Origin: Bactrocera neohumeralis
Lineage: Eukaryota; Arthropoda; Insecta; Diptera; Tephritidae
Length of the DNA: 64,000 bases
NCBI RefSeq assembly: GCF_024586455.1
Contig: NC_065921.1
Span: 73,675,865-73,739,864 of the forward strand
Reading direction: 5' to 3'
Below the pieces are notes generated by a model. The model was not told where the DNA came from, did not search any database, and worked only from the letters and a program-made list of their open reading frames with translations. The translations under genes and the position numbers were made by a program. Positions within the stretch are counted from its first letter, which is position 1. Every line of letters starts with the position of its first letter. Positions 56,941 through 64,000 of this stretch are shown here, one piece after another.

Positions 56941-58141
56941 ACTTCGATTAATCTGTGAAATAGCTTTGTCCCGCCCACATATGTATACCTCGCAGATGTG
57001 CGAGCGAGCAGGAACCATCGGGAAAAAGTTTTGCGTTACAGTGTTTCAGTGTTCTCCTTAGTACATCGAGTGCTTTCCAGCAGACTCATAAAATTATTAA
57101 ATTATTAGCTTAACTACGGTTTCATAGTACCAGCGTACCACTTTTGTTGAGAGACTCACCTATTCCCAGATGCGTCTCTCTAACAGTCTAAGGCGACTGG
57201 TGCCTGCCTCACTCTCTCGTCGATGATCTCGGGATTTTGATTTTTTCAAGTTTCAATACATTGTCTACAACCACACACACAATTATATGTAAGAAAGTTA
57301 TGTATTGTATATATATATATACTCATTTACATCTATGCCTTTTAATTAATAAATTAAATTGCCGGGCAAAAAATCAAATTTTTTTATTAAAAATCAAATA
57401 ATCGATTTCACATCTTTATTTTGATTTGCAAATCACCAACTCATTATGGCATTTTTTATTGAACTCGAACTTTGTAAACTTGTTGCGAATGGATGTCCGT
57501 TTGATTAGGTGTGTCAATCCGTCAGTTCAAACAACCGAAGTGCGCTGAGCGCATATTCAAACACATTTACGTATGTACAAATAATATATGTGAAGTTGAT
57601 TCACTTATGACACATTGCATTTCTAATTAATGGTGAATAATTATAGAGTAATTGTTTTTTCAAAAGTATTCATATATTGTATTATTTGTATTCTTGTCAG
57701 CTGAAAGCCAATCGTTTACTTATTTGAAATATTAGTATTCGGGTTAGCAGGAAAAAATGCTATAAAAAATTCCCTGAAAATTTTAGCCCTTAATATTAAC
57801 ATTAAGGACTGGACCAAGGCATGTACAATTTTGCCATTGAAAATACACGACAATCGTGATTTTTTATCTTTAAATTGCTATAGTTCAGAGGCATTTTATG
57901 GCATCGCTTTGACTTTAGACACATATTCCTCAGAATTGAACACTCTACAAAAGCACCCAGTGCGACAAAGTCGAAACTTACACCGGCGAGGTAGTAAGTG
58001 GCTCTAAACCTGATTTTTCCACGAAATTCGCATTTTTTTGTATATATCTCGTAAATGACAAGAGCTATATAAGAAATGTACATGACAAACTTGTAGGAAA
58101 TTTTATTTTCTACAAAAAAGGTCCGAGGTCAAAATCGCTAT
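56941..58141. other. Non-coding interval
   Basis: No gene. Contains ATATATATATATAC near 57310 and AT-rich DNA. The right third (57780-58141) leads into the 134-nt hairpin and may belong to the same unknown repeat. Confidence 0.4.
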
Positions 58142-58275
58142 CATTAATAGTTCTCGAGATATTCGGCTTTTTAAGAAAGGCTGTATGAATTTTCATAGAT
58201 TTTTCATAACATATCATCTACGAAAATTCTATAAAGCCTTACTTGAAAAGCCGAACATATCGAGAAGTATTAATG
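58142..58275. repeat. 134-nt hairpin (about 59-bp arms, 15-nt loop)
   Basis: Left arm 58142-58200 and right arm 58216-58275 are reverse complements with about eight differences including one bulge. Outer 41 bp: 36 match. Start of left arm CATTAATAGTTCTCGAGATA; reverse complement of right arm CATTAATACTTCTCGATATG. Loop 58201-58215. No transposase and no obvious target duplication. It could be a fold-back/MITE, or the inverted end of a larger repeat. Confidence 0.93.
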
Positions 58276-58289
58276 TACTAAGTATTAAA

Positions 58290-59166
58290 CAAGTAAGGAA
58301 GGGCTGAGTTCGGGTGTCACCAAACATTTTATACTCTCGCATGATAAAGTGATAATCGAGATTTCATTATACGTCATTTACATATTTTTCAAATACCGTA
58401 TTTGTGTAAAGTTTTATTCCGCTTTCATCATTGGTTCCAAATGTATATTATACAGAGAAGGCATCAGATGGAATTCAAAATAGCGTTATATTGGAAGAAG
58501 GCGTGGTTGTGAACCGATTTCACCCATATTTCTTACATGTCATCAGGGTGTTAAGAAAATATTATATACCGAATTATATTGAAATCGGTATAGTAGTTCC
58601 TGAGATATGGTTTTTGGTCCATAAGTGGGCGACGCCACGCCCATTTTCAATTTAAAAAAAAAACCTGGGTGCAGCTTCCTTCTGCCATTTCTTCCGTAAA
58701 ATTTAGTGTTTCTGACGTTTTTTGTTAGTCGGTTAACGCACTTTTAGTGATTTTCAACATAACCTTTGTATGGGAGGTGGGCGTGGTTACTATCCGATTT
58801 CTTCCATTTTTGAACTGTATATGGAAATGCCTGAAGAAAACGACTCTGTAGAGTTTGGTTGACATAGCTATAGTAGTTTCCGAGATATGTACAAAAAACT
58901 TAGTAGGGGGCGGGGCCACGCCCACTTTTCCAAAAAAAATTACGTCCAAATATGCCCCTCCTTAATGCGATTCTTTGTGCCAAATTTCACTTTAATATCT
59001 TTATTTATGGCTTAGTTATGACACTTTATAGGTTTTCGGGTTCCGCCATTTTGTGGGCGTGGCAGTAGGCCGATTTTGCCCATTTTCGAACTTAACCTTC
59101 TTATGGAGCCAAGAAATACGTATACCAAGTTTCATCAGCTTACTCAAGTTACAGCTTGTACGGACG

Positions 59167-59197
<31 letters not shown>

Positions 59198-59345
59198 ATC
59201 CGGATTTCAACTCTACTCGTCACCCTGATCACTTTGGTATATATAACCCTATATCTGACTCTTTTGGTTTTAGGACTTACAAACAACCGTTATGTGAACA
59301 AAACTATAGTACTCTCCTTAGCAACTTTGTTGCGAGAGTATAATA
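58290..59345 (+). repeat. Dispersed repeat with 13-bp perfect inverted ends and GGAC microsatellite
   Basis: Bounded by TTATACTCTCGCA (58329-58341) and its reverse complement TGCGAGAGTATAA (59331-59343). Inside are repeated GGCGTGG(T/C)...CCGATTTC modules at about 58500, 58780 and 59055, and a (GGAC/AGAC)n tract at 59159-59199. This resembles a second GTCY-containing dipteran repeat family, different from the TACCCTGTTCAGGGTA family. Non-coding. Confidence 0.8.
59159..59199. repeat. (GGAC/AGAC)n microsatellite
   Basis: GACGGACAGACAGACGGACG and continuation, in the centre-right of the enclosing dispersed repeat. Confidence 0.95.
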
Positions 59346-59764
59346 ACATCCTAATATATGTATATATATGTATATGTGTACCACTGGGTTAAGTTCAGCC
59401 ATTCGCCTCGCATAATCAACAAATACACGGCAATAAAAGCAATAAGTGATGACAATACCAACCAGAGCGAGTTAAAACTTATACTGCACATAGGGTTGAA
59501 TGAAATTAATGTACAAAAACAAAAAAAGGAAAAAATGCGCAACACTAAATTACAATAGTTTTTAATCGCATTAATTTGTTTCGAATTGATTGCTCATTTG
59601 AAAATTTGCTAAGCAATAATGCAATGACATACAAATGTGATGATTATGATTATAAAGGCATTCAACTCAAAACAATATAGAACCAATTCGAAATTTTCAA
59701 AATTTCATTGTTTTCTAAAAGCAATGAAAATTTTCGTTAATCAAAATAAAAAAAAAAAAATTAA
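59346..59764. other. Non-coding spacer
   Basis: ATATATGTATATATATGTAT tract at 59356-59376 and A-runs near 59750. No gene. Confidence 0.4.
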
Positions 59765-60345
59765 AGGAAATGACGTTAACTGCGGCTGCACCGAAGCTGT
59801 GATGCCCTTTACAAATAAAGTAGGTTTCCATACAAAGCCTTGAGTTTGATTATACGGTTTGATATCTCAGCTATAAGATATAGACATCTGACGTTGAGAA
59901 TATATTCGGAGATTAAAGTCGTGTCTTTTACAAAGAAGAAATTGATTTTGATCGTTCAGTTTGTAGATAGTCATATGCTATAGTTGTCCGATCTTAACAA
60001 TGTATTCAGAGATTGTAGACTTGCTTTGCAAAATAATTTAAGCCAAATTTCGTGATAATACATATGTCGTCTAATGAAAAAGTTTTCCCTACAAGCCTTG
60101 TATTTTTGCGATCAGTTTGTATGGCAGCTATATGTTTTAGTGAACTGATCTGAACAATTTCTTCGGAGGTTGTAGGGTTCGTGAAGATGTCTCATCAGAT
60201 AAAAAAGTTTTCCATACAAGAACTTGATTTCGATCGTTCAGTTGGTATAACAGCTACATGCTATAGTGGTCCAACATTGTTGGTACCGAAAAAAAAGCAG
60301 CTTCTTGGAGAGAACTGAGAAACTACTAAGCGTATTACTAACTGA
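59765..60345 (+). repeat. Mini-me-like repeat, 5' part
   Basis: GACGTTAACTGCGGCTGCAC...GATGCCCTTTACAA start, then several TCGTTCAGTTTGTA / CTATATGTTTTAGTGAACTG modules, ending at AGCAGCTTCTTGGAGAGAAC. The GTCY tract and right end are missing. Confidence 0.85.
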
Positions 60346-60428
60346 GATAAACCCCGTATTTGATTTGACTATGTTGAACTCATTTAAAATATTTAGTACA
60401 ATCTTTGAATTAAACAAAATAGTTGACT

Positions 60429-60502
60429 TGGCCCATGAGGGGATCGAACCCGCGACCTTCGCGTTATTAGCACGACGCTCTAACCAACTGAGCTAATGGG
60501 CC
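60429..60502 (-). tRNA. tRNA-Ile (anticodon AAT)
   Basis: 74-nt cloverleaf. Acceptor GGCCCAT/ATGGGCC perfect, discriminator A. D arm TAGCTCAGTTGGTTAGAGC; anticodon loop GCTAATAAC with AAT; T arm CGCGGGTTCGATCCCC. A TTTT follows about ten bases downstream. Intact. Confidence 0.98.
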
Positions 60503-60724
60503 ACATAAAAGATTTGTGACAAAGGCGATACTTGACCTAGTAGCCAATACTCCACTGAATATTTTCTATTTATTAATCGTATATACTCGTGTTTGTAAGA
60601 CACTCAACAAGATTCGAGCTTTGGCATGAGAGTCAACATATAAAAGCAAAATGCAAAGAGAGCAACTCTTAAGTATTCACTGTTACTAGCGACAAATGTG
60701 CTTTCTGACAGATTGTCAATAACT
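60503..60724. other. Spacer between tRNA-Ile and the tRNA-Lys relic
   Basis: Divergent 5' flank shared by the minus-strand tRNA-Ile and the plus-strand tRNA-Lys relic. No other feature. Confidence 0.45.
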
Positions 60725-60799
60725 GGGCGGCTAGCTCAGTCGGTAGAGCATGAGACTCTTAATCTCAGGTTCGTGGGTTCTTGAGCCCCACGTTGGGCG
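60725..60799 (+). pseudogene. tRNA-Lys (CTT) pseudogene
   Basis: 75 nt. D arm and anticodon arm are intact (AGACTCTTAATCT, anticodon CTT). The acceptor 5' strand is GGGCGGC where fly tRNA-Lys-CTT has GCCCGGC, giving two mismatches against GTTGGGC. Two extra T bases sit in the T loop (GGGTTCTTGAGCC), breaking the B box GGTTCGA. No T4 terminator occurs in the next 30 nt; Helitron-like sequence begins at about 60804 instead. Decay without a terminator argues for a dead gene. Confidence 0.88.
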
Positions 60800-60803
60800 C
60801 AAA

Positions 60804-61737
60804 CCTATATGTATAAAAGAAAGTTGTTGTTTGTTACACCATTTATAACTGAAGAACGGCTAAACCGGTTTGGTTGAAAATTGGTGGGGAAGTAACTTAG
60901 AACTAGAACAAGGATAACTTAGGATCCTTTTATCTCTTTATGTCAAAATTTAATACAACTCATAAATACAAAAATTATATTTCAAATCATAAGCATTTGT
61001 TCGAGATTCATGTTTGTAGGAATCATTTGAATACCCGCGTAACTTTTTTAACAGATTCTTCCTCAAAAATAATACAATTGCTAAGTATTTGTAATAGTAG
61101 AAAAGAACTGCAACCAAATACGCAGTGCAAAGGATTATAACTGGCTCAGTAATCAGTCGTTGAGTATGTATTATACAACATGCATACAAAAAGACTAACG
61201 TCATAAACTTTCCAGCCGACTTTTTCGTCTTTCCACGCCTGAGAACCGGTTTATCATGTGCAGTTCACTAGAATGACAGTCGATTGAACTCCAGTGACAA
61301 ATGATGGAGCTATGTTTCTATTGTCACACACCGACGCAAAAATTCGGTTTTATTACGATTAAAGAGCGCTCAAATACTTCTCAGAATCAGTTATTCGTTG
61401 TTTTTATTGGATTATGAACTTGCGAGGCACCCACTTTGCACATAGCTTTCGAATCTTTAGAGCATCATTGTCCTCGGTGCTCAATTCGCCTGTTTCCAGC
61501 TTAGCAAATATCTTTTCAACGCCCAAATTCAACAGTATATTCCCCAGAAAGCAATGCTTTATTAACACACGAAATGCTACTATATGATCCATTTTTTTGT
61601 AAAATAACACAAACTGCTTCACAAAATGCTATATCTTATTAACTAATAGTTATAATCCAACTAATAGAAATCATATAGATGGTAGTAGTAGTATTATCTA
61701 TGTATCAGCCACAGTGAAGCGTGGACAGGTCCTCTAG
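60804..61737 (+). mobile_element. Non-autonomous Helitron 1 (contains a mariner fragment)
   Basis: Left end CCTATATGTATAAAAGAAAG followed by ACTGAAGAACGGCTAAACCG, GTTTGGTTGAAAATTGGTGG matches fly Helitron 5' ends (TCTATATATATAAA..., then ...AACGGCTGGACCGAT); the leading TC is CC here. The right end has a short hairpin CCACAGTGAAGCGTGG (61709-61724) about ten bases before the terminal CTAG (61734-61737), the expected Helitron 3' structure. No replicase coding. Abutted exactly by Helitron 2. Confidence 0.75.
61196..61620 (-). mobile_element. Mariner fragment inside Helitron 1
   Basis: Minus strand: FRVLIKHCFLGNILLNLGVE, KIFAKLETGELSTEDNDALK, joined by deletion to IRKLCAKWVPRKF, then FNRNKTEFLRRCVTIET (first catalytic Asp region, TMDETW lost) and HHLSLEFNRLSF. 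A mariner N-terminus and centre, heavily deleted, terminal repeats not found. Confidence 0.8.
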
Positions 61738-62265
61738 TCTTCTTCTACTATATAAAAATAAGTCGGGTTTTCCTTCCTGACGCTATAACTCCAGAACGCA
61801 TGAACCGATTTCCACGGTTTTGCATTCGTTGGAAAGGTCTCGGGCTCCGTGAGGTTTATAGCAAAGAAAATTAAGAAAAATTTCAACAGAAAAGGAAAAT
61901 CTTTTTTTTTACATATAGCGCCATCTCTGATACATAGCATGTACTACAAACCAATATTTTAAGTAGATGGCGCCGGTGCGTGATACATTGTTTGACAGCT
62001 ACTCATTGTTCTCTGTTCAGTTAATTTCATGTGACAAACCGGTATTGTGTTCGCTGTGAAATTGTGAAAAAAAATTTAAAAAAAAAAATAAGTTATTCGT
62101 TTCCTAACATTTCAATTGGAAACCATCAAATCAATCACGTGTATTGTGCAAATTTTTATTTAATTTCAACTGCAGGCATTTGTCTTTAAGGTGGTAAGTT
62201 GAACTGTGTAAATTATGTGGTTCGCGCATTTGAGGTTAAATTCACCACTCTGTCCATTGTCCAAA

Positions 62266-64000
62266 ATGCCTAGAGGACGACGTGCGAAGAAAGACAAAAT
62301 ATAATAAGAGAAAAGCCCGATTGAGACAACGCGTGAGGACACGAAGACTGCGAACCCACTGCGAACTACAGTGATGATGAAAATTTAGATATTGGACCAA
62401 TGACGACTATATGCCGATATTGCAATGCGCTAAAGTTCAAAAGAGAAACGGCTGGATTGTGCTGCGCAAGTGGAAAAGTCAAACTGGATTCATTACTTAC
62501 ACCACCACAGCCACTGAAACCATTGTTTGATGGAAGTGATCCCGATTCTAGCCATTTTCTTCAACACATCCTTGAATACAATAACTGCTTTCGCATGACT
62601 TCCTTTGGAGCTAATATCATTCGAGAAGGCGGCTTCATGGCGACTTTCAAGGTCGGCGATCACTCACACCAACACAATGAATTGCAACACATAAGAACTA
62701 CATATACAACACACACTACACCATCACCCGATCAGAAGTTACACCGTATTCTTCAACAAATGATGGTTTGCAATTACAGATATAAGGACAAATATATCAT
62801 TTGCATGGTTCAATGGTGCCAACACCAGATGAACCGCATCAATTTCTGCAAATATACATAATTCATTTCGTCGATGGTGGATCAGCTGCAATGTGTGAAG
62901 CAGATCCATTCGCAGCGACGCTGATGTACGTCAAAATGGCCAAGTATTACACTTGGAATCAATCAACAAAGAAATTCCAACGTCGCATACAAGGTACCCC
63001 AGTTCCAGATTAGCCACAGGTGTTCCAAAATCATTTGCGCATTTGAAAACTGTGAATGGTCACCAATGCCAAACATATCGAGAAGCATGTCAAATATTAG
63101 GTTTGCTGGAGAACGATTCTCAATGGGATTTAACACTTTCGGATTCAGTTGTTTCATCAAATGCGTACGAAATACGAACGCTGTTCGCAATTATAATCAC
63201 CACGTGTTTTCCTTCACAACCAATTCAGTTATGGAACAAATACAAAGACGACATACTACTGTGCCCAAAAAATAAGGTGACATTTGAATTTAAACTGCGC
63301 GCGTCGAAGGATTTGGAGAATTATTTTTTTTTTAGGTTGGTAGTACTGTCAGTCACATTTCTGTCAAATTTCATGTCAAAATATTCATTAGTGTTTGAGA
63401 TACGTGTCGTTTTGTGAGCTGCTAAAAGTGAGTTTTTCGTTTTTTGCGATGTCGACATTTGTTGAGCAAAGAATTTGCATTAAATTTTGTTTGCAGAATA
63501 AATTTTCTGCTGCGGATACGTTGAGAATGGTGCAGGAAGCCTTTGGTGATGAGGCTATGTCTAAAAAAAAATGTGAGAATAGTGAGTTCCAAGTCCGCAA
63601 CCACCGTATTCACCTGATCTGGCGTCGTGTGACTTCTGGCTGTCACCAAGCGCAAAAGACCGCTCCGGGACACCGTTTTTATACGATAGATGGAGATTCA
63701 AGCCGCAGCGAAGAATTGCGGCGACCCTTCTAGATGGCGGTCTTACTGCACATTCTGCGCTTAAGTTGCCACTCAATTTAAACACAATTGATACTCCAAC
63801 ATGCAATATTTCCCGAACCAGTGCAATGGGAAAATTAATGATGCAATGCAAGCTCATTGTTTGGCATTTGTGCACAATGGTACATAAGAAATCACTTGAA
63901 GCAAATAACTTCACACTGAAGGATCTTCGGAGAAATAACAACATCTTTGGCGGCTTGATGGTATTGTTGGCAGGCGATTTCAGGCAGACGTTGCCAGTAA
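62266..64000 (+). pseudogene. Helitron replicase-helicase (RepHel) pseudogene, partial
   Basis: ATG at 62266 gives MPRGRRAKKD then a stop. A later frame has LDIGPMTTICRYCNALKFKR, TAGLCCASGKVKL, SDPDSSHFLQHILEYNNCFR and MTSFGANIIREGGF, the Helitron amino-terminal domain with its CxxC motif. TPDEPHQFLQIY then joins IHFVDGGSAAMCEADPFAAT and KMAKYYTWNQSTKKFQRRIQ directly, so the whole Rep nuclease (HUH and Tyr motifs) is deleted. Next are TYREACQILGLLENDSQWDL and RTLFAIIITTCFPSQPIQLW, then the mariner. Helicase resumes at 63724 with LLDGGLTAHSALKLPLNLNT. The Walker A lysine motif is lost in the gap; Walker B reads IVWHLCTM instead of IVWDECTM; motif GDFRQTLPV ends the window. Non-functional. Confidence 0.9.
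63335..63724 (+). mobile_element. Mariner inserted in the Helitron helicase (internally and 3' deleted)
   Basis: Left end at TA 63333-63334 with GGTTGGTAGTACTGTCAGTC terminal sequence. ATG at 63449: MSTFVEQRICIKFCLQNKFS, AADTLRMVQEAFGDEAMSKK, then a deletion to PPYSPDLASCDFWL-type and KTAPGHRFYTIDGDSSRSEE sequence. The element's right terminal repeat and the adjoining helicase segment are both missing, so one deletion removed both. Confidence 0.85.

Larger units (their letters stand above)
61738..64000 (+). mobile_element. Helitron 2, continuing beyond the window
   Basis: Begins with TC at 61738 (TCTTCTTCTACTATATAAAA, then ATAACTCCAGAACGCATGAA, a Helitron 5' terminus) immediately after the CTAG of Helitron 1. 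Carries the rolling-circle replicase/helicase pseudogene from 62266 to the window end and a mariner at 63335-63724. The 3' end lies outside. Confidence 0.85.

Overview
This is nuclear DNA of a higher fly, most likely a tephritid fruit fly (Bactrocera, Zeugodacus or Ceratitis type). The evidence is spliced coding exons with fly-style CAG/AAC-rich homopolymer tracts, eukaryotic tRNA genes, tacatacatatg-type microsatellites, and dense mariner, LINE and Helitron relics. The genus is inferred from the repeat types and was not tested by a search.

The only protein-coding gene I recognise is EcR, the ecdysone receptor, on the minus strand at the left edge. Two exons specific to the A isoform are present: 1-153 (continuing beyond the window) and 268-1412 (ATG at 1385), separated by a 114-bp intron. 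They encode at least 423 residues of the isoform-A amino terminus, before the DNA-binding domain. The blocks known from Drosophila EcR-A are conserved, but the region is expanded with Gln, Ala, Asn and Ser runs. Everything to the right lies upstream of this exon and is probably EcR-A 5' intron, 5'-UTR exons and 5' flank. No 5' exon can be proven; a candidate donor at 32878/32879 is reported.

Five intact tRNA genes lie in this upstream DNA: Asn-GTT (14981+), Ala-AGC (15363-), Asn-GTT (50130-), Arg-ACG (53290-) and Ile-AAT (60429-). A decayed Lys-CTT copy is at 60725+. Asn, Arg, Lys and Ile are the isoacceptor set of the classical 42A tRNA cluster of D. melanogaster, and EcR is also at 42A, so the EcR-tRNA neighbourhood appears to be old.

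Most of the remaining DNA is a transposon graveyard. It holds: (i) several mariner lineages, two still bounded by terminal repeats and TA but internally deleted (29273-30079, 53920-54849); (ii) three rosa-like (DD41D-type) Tc1/mariner relics (19735, 26095, 51226); (iii) many fragments of one endonuclease-RT LINE family (largest at 36620-38099 and 46390-47990), plus jockey-like, R1-like and RNase H-bearing LINE fragments and ORF1 pieces; (iv) short dispersed repeats with (GTCY)n tracts, resembling dipteran mini-me elements; (v) two Helitrons joined head to tail at 61737/61738, the second encoding a broken Helitron replicase/helicase that runs off the right edge and is itself hit by a mariner. 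No transposase or RT looks functional.

The intervals between repeats (notably 17.9-19.0, 21.0-22.2, 27.1-29.2, 30.1-33.4, 35.2-36.4, 41.0-42.3, 45.1-46.4 and 48.0-50.1 kb) have no credible coding sequence. They are the best places to look for EcR-A leader exons and enhancers. I found no new multi-gene system. The most interesting items are the expanded EcR-A terminus, the EcR/tRNA linkage, the tandem Helitrons beside the dying tRNA-Lys, and a 134-nt near-perfect hairpin at 58142-58275.
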